Positions 53,444 through 62,527 of a DNA stretch of 64,000 nt are shown piece after piece. A program made the position numbers and the translations under genes. The stretch is from assembly GCA_023430145.1 (NCBI GenBank), contig JAEZCD010000095.1, positions 25,570 through 89,569 on the forward strand, written 5' to 3'. The stretch's first letter is position 1. Each line of letters opens with the position of its first letter. The notes below the pieces were generated by a model, which was given only the letters and a program-made list of their open reading frames with translations, did not search any database and was not told where the DNA came from. The stretch is from Pseudomonadota bacterium. Lineage in GTDB: Bacteria > Pseudomonadota > Alphaproteobacteria > Rhizobiales > Methylopilaceae.

Positions 53444-53839
53444 ATGCGCTTGTCCGCGACAATCCTCGGGATCAGCGGCGCGGCGGTGCTGGCCCTTGCA
53501 GCAGCCTCGCCAGCCTCGGCGGTGCCGGCCGCGCCGCGTTCGGCGGTCGTCGACACGGCGGACGCCGGCCTCACCCAGGTCGCCAATCGCGGCTGGCGGG
53601 GCGGGCGCGGTTGGCGGGGCGGCTATCGTGCCGGGTACCGCTGGCGCGGCCCGGGCTACGGCAGAGGCTGGTGGGGACCAGGCATAGCGGCCGGCGTGAT
53701 CGGCGGCGCCGTCCTAGCCGCTCCATATTACTACGGTGCCCCATACGGATATTACGGCGCGCCATACTACCCCTATGGCTATTACGATAATTACAACCCC
53801 GGCAGGGACCCGTACGGCCAGGAAAACCCGTCTCACTGA
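53444..53839 (+). CDS. Secreted Gly/Arg/Tyr-rich protein
   Basis: 131 aa from the ATG at 53444 (GAGGAG upstream). Signal peptide MRLSATILGISGAAVLALAAASPASA, then RGWRGGRGWRGGYRAGYRW repeats, one hydrophobic patch (PGIAAGVIGGAVLAAP) and a Tyr/Pro-rich tail (YGAPYGYYGAPYYPYGYY). Low complexity; similar short secreted proteins are common in Rhizobiales. Function unknown. Confidence 0.75.
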   Translation: MRLSATILGISGAAVLALAAASPASAVPAAPRSAVVDTADAGLTQVANRGWRGGRGWRGGYRAGYRWRGPGYGRGWWGPGIAAGVIGGAVLAAPYYYGAPYGYYGAPYYPYGYYDNYNPGRDPYGQENPSH

Positions 53840-53899
53840 TCGGACGGTGCGAGCTCTGGTATCTCTGGGGCTCTTCGAAAAGCCGGGGCTCGTGTGGGC

Positions 53900-55000
53900 T
53901 CACCCCCACGGGCCGATCGGCCGCGGGCCGTCGGCGATGCCGGAGTTCGGCCGGTCGGTCGCCTCCGCCTCCGGCAGCGGCACCGACGGCACCGAGCCGT
54001 CCGGCAGCGCTGGCGGCGCCACGTCTCGCGCGCCGGCATGCTCGACGAGCGCCTTCACGCGCGCCTCGATCGAGGGATGCGTCGCGAACATCGCGTCGAA
54101 GCCGACTTTTTCCGAATTGTCGAAGAACATCTCCCGGATCTGCGCCGGCGCGCCGATCGCCGAGCGGCCCTCGATCTTGCGCAGCGCCGCCACCATCGCA
54201 TCCGGGTTCTTGGTCAGCTCGACGGCGCCGGCGTCGGCCATGTATTCGCGCCGCCGCGACAGCGCAAAACGCAGCGCGATGGCGAGCACGCGCGCGAGGA
54301 TGAAGATCAGCACGGCGACGATGATCAGCAGCACCGCGCCGCCGCCGCCCTTCTTCGAGCCGCCGGAGGAGCCCCAGCGGCCGGTTCGCCGTCCGATGGT
54401 CCCGAAGCGGAAGCCGCGCGCCATGACGTCGGCGGCGAGCGAGATGACGCCGACGAAGACCGCCGAGATCACGAGCAGCTGGACGTCGCGGTTGCGGATA
54501 TGCGTCAGCTCATGCGCCAGCACCGCTTCGAGCTCGGCGTCGTCGAGCGCGTCGAGAAGCCCTCGCGTGACCGTCACCGAGTAGCGGCCCTCGCGAATGC
54601 CGCTGGCGTATGCGTTGAGCGCCGGCGTCTCTATGACGCGCAGCGTCGGCATCTTCAGGCCGCGGCTGATGGCCAGATTCTCGAGCAGGTTCCAGGTCCG
54701 CGGATCCTCCTGCCGGGTGAGGATTTTGGCGCCCGTCAGGCTGTCGACGATCCACTGGTTGGCGACATAGGCGATGGCGAACCAGATCAGCGCGCCGATC
54801 ACCGCGACGGGAACCAGCGCCGGCATCAGCGACAGCGCTTGGGCGACGCCGTCGGCGAAGTCCGGATTGTCCATCGCCGCGATCAGGAGCGCGAAGGCGA
54901 AGCAGATCAGCAGCAGGAGCAGCGGGAAGCCGGCCAGCAGCAGCACCGACTTCAGCGCATTGTTCCAGATGTGGGTGCGAAGGCCGACCGTCTGCAGCAT
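53900..55000 (-). CDS. M48-family membrane zinc metalloprotease (HtpX-like)
   Basis: 366 aa. N-terminal membrane segments (FPLLLLLICFAFALLIAAM and PALVPVAVIGALIWFAIAYVA), the zinc motif His163-Glu-x2-His167 (HELTH), and the third-ligand region RREYMADAGAVEL. Follows lemA by 30 bases; M48/LemA pairs are common. Probably degrades or processes membrane proteins. Confidence 0.93.
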   Translation of the reverse strand: MLQTVGLRTHIWNNALKSVLLLAGFPLLLLLICFAFALLIAAMDNPDFADGVAQALSLMPALVPVAVIGALIWFAIAYVANQWIVDSLTGAKILTRQEDPRTWNLLENLAISRGLKMPTLRVIETPALNAYASGIREGRYSVTVTRGLLDALDDAELEAVLAHELTHIRNRDVQLLVISAVFVGVISLAADVMARGFRFGTIGRRTGRWGSSGGSKKGGGGAVLLIIVAVLIFILARVLAIALRFALSRRREYMADAGAVELTKNPDAMVAALRKIEGRSAIGAPAQIREMFFDNSEKVGFDAMFATHPSIEARVKALVEHAGARDVAPPALPDGSVPSVPLPEAEATDRPNSGIADGPRPIGPWG

Positions 55001-55030
55001 GGTCCGCTCCGCGGTCCGCCGGTGCGGCGG

Positions 55031-55606
55031 TTAGAACTGCACCTTCGGCGCCGTGTTCACCGCGGCCCGCTCGCCCTCGTCGAGCTCGAAGAACTCGCGG
55101 CCCGTGAAGCCGAAGCTTTTGGCGAACAACACCGCCGGGAATTGCTCGATCGAGGCGTTGTATTCGGAGACGGCATTGTTGAAGAAGCGGCGGGCGGCGG
55201 CGATCTTGTTCTCGATGTCCGACAGCTCCCGCTGCAGCTCGAGGAAATTCGTGTTCGCCTTCAAATCCGGATAGGCCTCGGCGAGCGCGAACAGCTGCCG
55301 CAGGGCGCCGGAGAGCACGTTCTCCGCCTGCGCCTGCGCGGCCGGGCCGCTCGCCGCCACGGCGGCGTTGCGGGCCTGGATCACCGCCTCGAGCGTGCCG
55401 CGCTCGTGGCCGGCATAGCCCTTCACGGTTTCGACGAGATTGGGGACGAGATCGTGCCGCAGCTTCAGTTGGACGGAGATGTCCGACCAGGCCTGGTTCA
55501 CCGCCTGCCGCAGGCTGACCAGCCGGTTGTAGATGACGATCACGAAGAGCACGATCAGGACGACCGCGCCGATGACAATCCATTCCACCGCAGCTCTCCC
55601 CGCCAT
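55031..55606 (-). CDS. lemA: LemA-family protein
   Basis: 191 aa. One N-terminal membrane segment (IVIGAVVLIVLFVIVIYNRLVS) then the helical LemA domain: QAWSDISVQLKLRHDLVPNLVETVKGYA and the C-terminal SEYNASIEQFPAVLFAKSFGF. Operon with the M48 protease. Exact function unknown. Confidence 0.93.
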   Translation of the reverse strand: MAGRAAVEWIVIGAVVLIVLFVIVIYNRLVSLRQAVNQAWSDISVQLKLRHDLVPNLVETVKGYAGHERGTLEAVIQARNAAVAASGPAAQAQAENVLSGALRQLFALAEAYPDLKANTNFLELQRELSDIENKIAAARRFFNNAVSEYNASIEQFPAVLFAKSFGFTGREFFELDEGERAAVNTAPKVQF

Positions 55607-55673
55607 GGTCCCGCGCCGCGACCCTAACAGCGGGCACGCGCCGAGGCGAGCTTGCGTCGCCGCGGCCGGTTCT

Positions 55674-55761
55674 CGTCATTGCGAGCGAAGCGAAGCAATC
55701 CAGCTTCTCTCCCGGCGCTGCGAAGCTGGATTGCTTCGTCGCTACGCTCCTCGCAATGACG
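55674..55761. repeat. Extragenic palindromic element (GTCATTGCGAGCGAAGC type)
   Basis: GTCATTGCGAGCGAAGCGAAGCAATCC-type left arm at 55675 is mirrored by GGATTGCTTCGTCGCT...CGCAATGAC ending 55760, a long interrupted inverted repeat of about 86 bases between the divergent lemA and protease genes. This sequence type is a known high-copy intergenic repeat of alphaproteobacteria. Confidence 0.75.
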
Positions 55762-55819
55762 GAGGTCGAAAACGCGGGGCTTTGCGGCCGCCGCGTGTAC
55801 GGATAGCTCTACGGTAGAC

Positions 55820-57253
55820 ATGTCGATCAATCGTCGAATGGCCAATCTCTGCGCCTCCTGCCTTCTCGCGGCCCTCCTCGCGGCGACGGCCCTCGCTGGC
55901 CCGGCCGGGGCCGAGGACCGTCGGGTCCCGGCCGGCCGCGCCGATCTGCAGCTCTCCTTCGCGCCCGTCGTCGCGCAGGCGGTGCCGGCGGTGGTCAACA
56001 TCTACGCCACCCGCGTCGTCCAGCAGCGGCGGCCGGCGATCTTCGACGACCCGCTGTTCCGACGCTTCTTCGGCGAGCCCGGCCAGGACCAGCCGCGCGA
56101 GCGGCTGCAGCGCTCGCTCGGCTCGGGCGTCATCGTCGCCCCCGAGGGCCTCGTCGTCACCAACCACCACGTCATCGAGGACATGACCGAGGTGCGCGTG
56201 GCGCTCGCCGACCGGCGCGAGTTCGAGGCCGAGATTCTCTTGACCGACAAGCGCACCGACCTCGCCGTGCTGAAGATCAAGGGCGCGGTGGAGAAGTTCC
56301 CGGTGCTGCCGCTCGCCGATTCGGACGAGATTCTGGTCGGCGACCTCGTGCTCGCCATCGGCAACCCGTTCGGCGTCGGCCAGACGGTGACGAGCGGCAT
56401 CGTCTCCGCGCTCGCCCGCACCCAGGTCGGCATCAGCGATTTCCGCTTCTTCATCCAGACCGACGCGGCCATCAATCCGGGCAATTCCGGCGGCGCCCTC
56501 GTCGATCTCAAAGGCCGCCTCGTCGGCATCAACACGGCGATCTTCTCGCGCTCCGGGGGCTCGATCGGCATCGGCTTCGCCATCCCGGCCAACATGTTGA
56601 AGGTGGTCGTCGCCTCGGCGCGCGCCGGCTCGAGCGTCGTCCGCCGGCCCTGGTTCGGCGCACGCGGCCAGCCGATGACCGCCGAGATCGCCGAGACGCT
56701 CGGCCTGCCGCGGCCGACCGGCGTGCTGATCGCCGATATCGCCAAAGGCTCGCCCGCCGAGCGTGGCGGGCTGAGGAGCGGCGACGTCGTCACCGCCGTC
56801 GACGAGCAGGCCGTCGACGACGTCGATTCGCTGACCTATCGCATCGGCACGCGGCCGATCGGCGGGCAGGTGAAGATCGCCGCGCTCCGTGGCGGCAAGC
56901 CGGTCGAGGTGACGGTCTCGCTCGAGCCGGCACCGGAGATTCCGCCGCGCGACCTCGTGCAGCTCGGCGGCCGCTCGCCGCTGACCGGCGCCAGCGTCGC
57001 CAACCTGTCGCCTGCGCTCGTCGAGGAACTGGCGCTCGATCTGCCGAGCGAGGGCGTGGTGGTGATGGACGTCGTCGCCGGATCGATCGCCGGAAGGGTC
57101 GGCTTCCAGCGCGGCGATGTCGTCGTCTCGATCAACGATGTCGAGGTGAAGGCCTCGCGCGAGCTCGACAGGCTCGTGCGGCAGCAGCCGCGGACCTGGC
57201 GCATCACCATCCGGCGGGGGGAGCAGGTGCTGACGACCATGCTCGGCGGCTGA
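55820..57253 (+). CDS. Deg-type periplasmic serine protease with two PDZ domains
   Basis: 477 aa. Sec signal peptide LLAALLAATALAGPAGAED; trypsin-like domain with His117 (TNHHVIED), Asp147 (KRTDLAVLKI) and Ser223 (GNSGGAL); PDZ1 around VLIADIAKGSPAERGGLRSGD and PDZ2 around VVMDVVAGSIAGRVGFQRGD. Quality-control protease of the DegQ/DegP type. The stop overlaps the rarA ATG (TGATG). Confidence 0.95.
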   Translation: MSINRRMANLCASCLLAALLAATALAGPAGAEDRRVPAGRADLQLSFAPVVAQAVPAVVNIYATRVVQQRRPAIFDDPLFRRFFGEPGQDQPRERLQRSLGSGVIVAPEGLVVTNHHVIEDMTEVRVALADRREFEAEILLTDKRTDLAVLKIKGAVEKFPVLPLADSDEILVGDLVLAIGNPFGVGQTVTSGIVSALARTQVGISDFRFFIQTDAAINPGNSGGALVDLKGRLVGINTAIFSRSGGSIGIGFAIPANMLKVVVASARAGSSVVRRPWFGARGQPMTAEIAETLGLPRPTGVLIADIAKGSPAERGGLRSGDVVTAVDEQAVDDVDSLTYRIGTRPIGGQVKIAALRGGKPVEVTVSLEPAPEIPPRDLVQLGGRSPLTGASVANLSPALVEELALDLPSEGVVVMDVVAGSIAGRVGFQRGDVVVSINDVEVKASRELDRLVRQQPRTWRITIRRGEQVLTTMLGG

Positions 57254-58560
57254 TGGCCACCCTGTTCGAGGCCGCAGGACTGGAGCGCTCGGCGCCGCGC
57301 CCGCTCGCCGACCGGCTGCGGCCGGCGCGGCTCGACGAGGTCGTCGGCCAGGACCACCTGCTCGGGCCGGACGGGGCGCTGAGGCGGCTCGTGCAGTCGG
57401 GCTCGCTCGGCTCGCTGATCTTTTGGGGGCCGCCCGGGACAGGGAAGACGACGGTGGCGCGGCTCCTCGCGGACGCGACCGAGCTCCGCTTCGAGCAGGT
57501 CTCGGCGATTTTTTCCGGCGTCCAGGACTTGCGGAAGATCTTCGATGCGGCTCGGGCGCGTCGCCAGACGGGGCAAGGAACGCTGCTGTTCGTCGACGAG
57601 ATTCACAGGTTCAACCGCGCCCAGCAGGACAGCTTTCTGCCGGTGATGGAGGACGGGACGGTCACCCTCGTCGGCGCGACGACCGAGAACCCGTCCTTCG
57701 CGCTCACCGCGCCGCTGCTCTCGCGGGCGCGCGTGCTCGTCTTCCGCTCGCTCGACGAGGCGGCGATCGAAAAGCTGCTCGAGCGGGCGGAAGCGGTCGA
57801 GGGCCGGCCGCTGCCGCTCGACGCGGACGCGCGTGCCGCGCTGTTGCGGATGGCCGACGGCGACGGCCGCGCCGCGCTGACGCTCGCCGAAGAAATCTGG
57901 CGCGCCGCGCGCGAGGGCGAGACCTTCGACACGGCCGGCCTCGCCGAGATCGTGCAGCGCCGCGCGCCGATCTACGACAAGGACCGCGACGGCCACTACA
58001 ATCTCATCTCGGCGCTGCACAAGGCGGTCCGCGGCTCCGACCCCGACGCCTCGCTCTACTATCTCGCCCGCATGCTGGACGCCGGCGAGGATCCGCTCTA
58101 CCTCGCCCGCCGCGTCGTGCGCATGGCCTCCGAGGACATCGGCCTCGCCGATCCGCAGGCGCTCGTGATCGCCAACGCCGCCCGCGAGGCCTACGAGCAT
58201 CTCGGCACGCCGGAAGGCGAGCTGGCCATCGCGCAGGCGGTGATCTATCTCGCCACGGCGCCGAAATCGAACGCCGCCTATGTCGCCTACAAGCGGGCGC
58301 GGGCGGCGGCGAAGGAACACGGCTCGCTCGTGCCGCCGAAGCACATCCTCAACGCACCGACCCGGCTGATGAAGACCGAGGGCTACGGCAAGGGCTACGA
58401 GTACGATCACGACGCGCCGGACGCGTTCTCGGGGCAGGACTACTTTCCCGGGAGCATGGGCCGCCAGACCTTCTACGAGCCGGTCGACCGCGGCTTCGAG
58501 CGCGAGGTCGGCAAGCGGCTCGCCTATTTCGAGCGACTGCGCAAGGAACGCGGCGGGTGA
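57253..58560 (+). CDS. rarA: Replication-associated recombination protein A (RarA/MgsA)
   Basis: 435 aa AAA+ ATPase. LADRLRPARLDEVVGQDHLLG at the start, Walker A WGPPGTGKTT, Walker B LLFVDEIHRFN, sensor GATTENPSF, and the C-terminal tetramerisation region. Acts at stalled replication forks. Coupled to the protease gene before it and the cyclotransferase after it by 1- to 4-base overlaps. Confidence 0.96.
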   Translation: MATLFEAAGLERSAPRPLADRLRPARLDEVVGQDHLLGPDGALRRLVQSGSLGSLIFWGPPGTGKTTVARLLADATELRFEQVSAIFSGVQDLRKIFDAARARRQTGQGTLLFVDEIHRFNRAQQDSFLPVMEDGTVTLVGATTENPSFALTAPLLSRARVLVFRSLDEAAIEKLLERAEAVEGRPLPLDADARAALLRMADGDGRAALTLAEEIWRAAREGETFDTAGLAEIVQRRAPIYDKDRDGHYNLISALHKAVRGSDPDASLYYLARMLDAGEDPLYLARRVVRMASEDIGLADPQALVIANAAREAYEHLGTPEGELAIAQAVIYLATAPKSNAAYVAYKRARAAAKEHGSLVPPKHILNAPTRLMKTEGYGKGYEYDHDAPDAFSGQDYFPGSMGRQTFYEPVDRGFEREVGKRLAYFERLRKERGG

Positions 58561-59030
58561 TCTATTTCGCCTACGGCTCCAACCTCGACCCGGTGCAGTT
58601 CGCCGCGCGCTGCCCCGGCCATCGCGTCCTCGGCAACGCCCGTCTGCCGGACCACCGGCTCTGCTTCCCGCGCCGGTCACCGGTCCGCGGCTGCGCGGTG
58701 GCGAGCATCGAGCCCGTGCAGGGCGAGGCGGTGTGGGGCGTGCTCTACGCGCTGTGTGACCCCGATGTAACAGCGCTGCACGCCGCCGAGGGCTACGCTT
58801 GCGATCGGCCGGCTGCCGAGTGTCGATATGTGCCGGCAGCGGTGCGTGTTCTGGCCGACGGGCGAGCAGCGGATGCGGTGCAGGCCTTCACCTATGTCGC
58901 GGTGCGCGACGGGATCGATCCCGGCCTGCCGTCGCGCACCTATCTCGACCACATCCTGCGTGGCGCCGCCCATCACGGGCTGCCCCGGGCTTGGCAGGAT
59001 CGGCTGGGGCGACTCGATGCCGCGGGCTAG
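58557..59030 (+). CDS. Gamma-glutamylcyclotransferase-like protein
   Basis: 157 aa from the GTG at 58557 overlapping the rarA stop (GTGA). IYFAYGSNLD is the substrate-binding YGSN motif, LHAAEGY carries the catalytic Glu, and FTYVAV follows. Cleaves gamma-glutamyl or related substrates in the cytoplasm; specificity unknown. Confidence 0.9.
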   Translation: MIYFAYGSNLDPVQFAARCPGHRVLGNARLPDHRLCFPRRSPVRGCAVASIEPVQGEAVWGVLYALCDPDVTALHAAEGYACDRPAAECRYVPAAVRVLADGRAADAVQAFTYVAVRDGIDPGLPSRTYLDHILRGAAHHGLPRAWQDRLGRLDAAG

Positions 59031-59102
59031 GCTGGCCCGGCTCTTGCACCACTCGGACGGAAGCTGACGAGGCGGCTCGAACCGCACTGTGGACACGAAA
59101 AC

Positions 59103-60806
59103 GTGACGACGCGCGCACACCCAGACAACGCAGGAAACGCCCCGGGGCGTGCGAGGTTCCGTGACGTGTCCGGTTTTTTTCGTGCCCTCGCGCTGATCGT
59201 CCCGACCTCGATCGCTCTTCCCGCGCTGGCGGTGACGCCCCTGGATGCGCCGCGCGTGGTCGGCGCCTGGACGGTCGGCGGGGCGCAGGACGCCTCGGGC
59301 CTCTTCGATCGTTGCATCGCCGAACGCGACGTCGGCCGCGTGACCGTCCAGTTCGTCCGTGACATGCGCGGCTATTCGGCCGTCCTATGGTCGCCGGAGT
59401 GGCGGCTCGAGCCCGAGGCGACCTATCCCGCGCGCCTCGTCGGCGCCCCCTCGCTCGACACCGAGATCAGCGGCACCGTCCTCGATCAGCGGCGCATCGC
59501 CTTCAAGCTCGGCGAGGGCGCGCTGATGATCGACCGGCTGCGGGCGAGCGAGAAGCGGCTCGAGGTGCGCGGCGCCAGCGGCACGATCGGCTTCTCGCTG
59601 GACCGGCTCGCGGCGGCGCTCGACGAGGTGGACCGCTGCTGGAAGCGGCGGGCGCCGGCGGCCGCCAACCCGTTCGCCGCCACCGCGACCGGAATCCCGC
59701 AGGCCGCGACGAGGCCGAGCCGCGGCCGGCAGCTGCTCGAGGAGCAGACGTTTCTCGACGTCGAGATCTACGGCCGCATCTACCGGCTCGAGAGCGCCAT
59801 CGTGAAGCCCGTGGGCGCCGTGGGCCGGCTGCCGATCGCCCTCATCACGCACGGCACGACGACCGATCCGGAAGAGATGCCGCAGATGCGCGCTGCCACC
59901 CTTCTGCCGCAGGCGCGCGATCTCGCCCAGCGCGGCTGGCTCGCGGTCGCCGTCGTCCGCCGCGGCTACGGCCTGTCGCAGGGGCCGGGGCAGAACGGCC
60001 CGCTGACCTGCAGCAATCCGCGCTTCTCGACCGGCTTCGACGCCGACGCGGCCGAGCTCGAGGCGGCGCTGGCCGTCATCCGCAGCCGCGAGGACAGCGA
60101 TCCGGAGCGGGCGATCGCCATCGGCGTCTCGGGCGGCGGCGCCGCGGTGCTGGCGCTCGCCGCGCGGCGGCCGGCGGGGCTCGTGGCGGCCGTCAACGTC
60201 TCCGGCGGCCTCAACCTGATCCGCCAGGACGGCACCCATTGCGGCAGCGACGACAAGCTCGTCGAGGCCTTCCGCGAGCTCGGCGGCCGCACCCGCGTGC
60301 CGACGCTGTGGGCCTATGCCGAGAACGACAGCTTCTTCCGCGCCGACCTCGTGCGCCGCATGCACGAGGCCTTCACCCGCGCCGGCGGCACGGCGCAGCT
60401 GCGGATCTTCGAGCCGATCGGCCGCAACGGCCACGAGATCTTCAGCACCGCGCAAGGGCGCTACCACTGGCTGCCGGAGCTCGACGGCTTCCTCCGCGCC
60501 GAGAAGCTGCCGACCTGGGATGCCGAGCGCGTCCGCACCGTCATGCAGGCCGGCCGGCTCGCCGACAATCTCTCCGGCTGGGTGGCGCGCTACCTGTCGG
60601 CGCCGAGCGGCAAGGTGCTGGCGGTGTCGAGCTCGGGAAAGGGGGTGCGGTTGCGCTTCGGCATCGACGACGGCTCGGCCCGCCAGTCGGCGGTCAGCGA
60701 GTGCGAGGAGACGTATCGCGAGCCCTGCCGCGTGCTGATGGAGGACCTGCAGCTCGAGCCGGGGGCGGAGACGGCGCGCCTCGCCGGAGCCCCGACCGGG
60801 AACTGA
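59103..60806 (+). CDS. Alpha/beta-hydrolase with N-terminal extension
   Basis: 567 aa. Signal-like helix at 24-45 (FFRALALIVPTSIALPALA), an N-terminal beta-rich domain of about 170 residues, then the hydrolase: HGTTTDP oxyanion strand, nucleophile elbow GVSGGGAA, acid in YAENDSFF and His in GRNGHEIF. Dienelactone-hydrolase-like. Probably periplasmic; substrate unknown. Confidence 0.85.
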   Translation: MTTRAHPDNAGNAPGRARFRDVSGFFRALALIVPTSIALPALAVTPLDAPRVVGAWTVGGAQDASGLFDRCIAERDVGRVTVQFVRDMRGYSAVLWSPEWRLEPEATYPARLVGAPSLDTEISGTVLDQRRIAFKLGEGALMIDRLRASEKRLEVRGASGTIGFSLDRLAAALDEVDRCWKRRAPAAANPFAATATGIPQAATRPSRGRQLLEEQTFLDVEIYGRIYRLESAIVKPVGAVGRLPIALITHGTTTDPEEMPQMRAATLLPQARDLAQRGWLAVAVVRRGYGLSQGPGQNGPLTCSNPRFSTGFDADAAELEAALAVIRSREDSDPERAIAIGVSGGGAAVLALAARRPAGLVAAVNVSGGLNLIRQDGTHCGSDDKLVEAFRELGGRTRVPTLWAYAENDSFFRADLVRRMHEAFTRAGGTAQLRIFEPIGRNGHEIFSTAQGRYHWLPELDGFLRAEKLPTWDAERVRTVMQAGRLADNLSGWVARYLSAPSGKVLAVSSSGKGVRLRFGIDDGSARQSAVSECEETYREPCRVLMEDLQLEPGAETARLAGAPTGN

Positions 60807-60807
60807 C

Positions 60808-61191
60808 ATGACGGCACTGCTTCTCGTGGTCGCCGGCGGCGGCATCGGCGCCGGCCTGCGGCACCTCGTCAACATGGCGGCGCTGCGGCTGCTCGGGCCG
60901 TCGTTTCCCTGGGGGACCGTCGCGGTCAACCTGCTCGGCGGAATTCTCATGGGGCTGCTCGTCGGCACGCTGGCGCGGCACGAGCCGGCGGGCGGGGCCA
61001 ATCACATCCGCCTGTTCCTCGCCACCGGCGTGCTCGGCGGCTTCACCACCTTCTCCGCCTTCTCGCTCGATGCCGTCGTGCTCTGGGAGCGCGGCGCCGA
61101 GCTCGCGGCCGCCGGTTACGTGCTCGGCTCGGTGGCCGGCGCCATCGCCGCCCTGATGGCCGGCCTCGCGCTCGCCCGTCTCTTCGGCTAG
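60808..61191 (+). CDS. crcB: Fluoride channel CrcB/Fluc
   Basis: 127 aa, four membrane segments. GGGIGAGLRHLVN and GGFTTFSAFSLD (the conserved Thr-Phe-Ser core that lines the fluoride path) are present. Exports F-. It begins 2 bases after the hydrolase gene, so no fluoride riboswitch has room upstream. Confidence 0.95.
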   Translation: MTALLLVVAGGGIGAGLRHLVNMAALRLLGPSFPWGTVAVNLLGGILMGLLVGTLARHEPAGGANHIRLFLATGVLGGFTTFSAFSLDAVVLWERGAELAAAGYVLGSVAGAIAALMAGLALARLFG

Positions 61192-61227
61192 GCATTGCGG
61201 CAGCGGCCAGAGGGCCGGAGGAGCCGC

Positions 61228-62430
61228 ATGCCGCCCAAGCGAACCGATCGATCCGGGCCGAGGAAAGGCGCCGACAGCCGGCGTGCCAAGCCGGGACGTC
61301 CCGCTCCCCCTCGCGCCGGACGCCCGGCCAAGCCCGCCACGCAGCACCGGGCCGAGCGGCCGGCCAAGCATGTCACGCAGCGCGCCGCGCCGGAGCCGGC
61401 GGTCGAGAAGCCGCGTCCGCCGCCGCTGCCGACCGGCGTGCAGACGGTCACGGTAACCGAGGACGAGGAGGGGATGCGGCTCGACCGCTTCCTGAAACAC
61501 CGGTTTCCGGCGCTCGGCTTCACGGCGGCGCAAAAAATCCTCCGCACCGGCCAGGTGCGGGTCGACGGCGGGCGAGCGAAGGGCGAGACGCGGCTCGCGA
61601 CCGGCCAGTCGGTGCGGGTGCCGCCACTGCGTCACGAAGGCGACGATCCCGAGGCGCCGGCCGTCCGGCGATCGTCGGCCGGCGCCGACGGCGATTTCCT
61701 GCGCTCGATCACTTTGTTCGAGAACCGCGACGTGCTCGTGCTGAACAAGCCGTTCGGCCTTGCCGTACAGGGCGGATCCGGCACCACGCGACATGTCGAC
61801 GGTATGCTCGACGCTCTGCGCGGCGAGGACGGTCAGCGGCCGCGCCTCGTCCACCGGCTCGACAAGGACACCTCCGGCTGCCTCGTCATCGCCAAGACGC
61901 GGCTCGCGGCCGCCGAGCTCGCCAAGACCTTTCGCTCGCGCTCGGCGCGCAAGATCTACTGGGCGGTGGTGGCGGGCGTGCCGCGGCTGCGGCAGGGCCG
62001 CATCTCGAGCTACCTCGCCAAGGAGGGCGGCGAGGCCGGCGAGCGGATGCGCATCGCCGAGCATGGCGAGCGGCACGCCTCGCACGCGCTGACCTACTAC
62101 GCGGTCGTCGATCAGGCCGGCCCGACGGCGGCCTGGCTGTCGCTGAAGCCGGTCACCGGACGGACACACCAGCTGCGGGCGCATTGCGAGCACATCGGCC
62201 ACCCGATCATCGGCGACCCGAAATACTTCCGCAAAGAGAACTGGGAGCTGCCCGGCGGCATCCAGAACCGGCTGCACCTCCTGGCGCGGCGCATCGTCCT
62301 GCCGCTGCCGCGCGGCGGTGGCACGCTCGACGTCACCGCGCCCTTGCCGCCGCACATGGTTCAGAGCTTCAACCTGCTCGGCTTCGACGCCTCCGAATAC
62401 GATCCGATCGTCGACGCGCCGGAGGACTGA
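61228..62430 (+). CDS. RluA-family 23S rRNA pseudouridine synthase
   Basis: 400 aa from the ATG at 61228 (GGAGGAG upstream). Lys/Arg/Pro-rich N-terminal extension (1-75), S4 RNA-binding domain (EGMRLDRFLKHRF), and the catalytic motif HRLDKDTSGCLV with its active Asp. RluC-like. Family certain; target uridines cannot be read from sequence. Confidence 0.94.
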   Translation: MPPKRTDRSGPRKGADSRRAKPGRPAPPRAGRPAKPATQHRAERPAKHVTQRAAPEPAVEKPRPPPLPTGVQTVTVTEDEEGMRLDRFLKHRFPALGFTAAQKILRTGQVRVDGGRAKGETRLATGQSVRVPPLRHEGDDPEAPAVRRSSAGADGDFLRSITLFENRDVLVLNKPFGLAVQGGSGTTRHVDGMLDALRGEDGQRPRLVHRLDKDTSGCLVIAKTRLAAAELAKTFRSRSARKIYWAVVAGVPRLRQGRISSYLAKEGGEAGERMRIAEHGERHASHALTYYAVVDQAGPTAAWLSLKPVTGRTHQLRAHCEHIGHPIIGDPKYFRKENWELPGGIQNRLHLLARRIVLPLPRGGGTLDVTAPLPPHMVQSFNLLGFDASEYDPIVDAPED

Positions 62431-62527
62431 GCCCCTGTTCGACAGCGCATCGGCGCCCAATTTCGCGTATGACATGCACATCGGCGCAGCCGTGTGCTGC
62501 GCCGCGGAGATGTTTTGGGGACGCGCG

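Noticed and set aside
60700..60807. Fluoride riboswitch before crcB
   Set aside because: crcB starts 2 bases after the hydrolase stop, and no crcB-motif RNA could be seen in the coding end.
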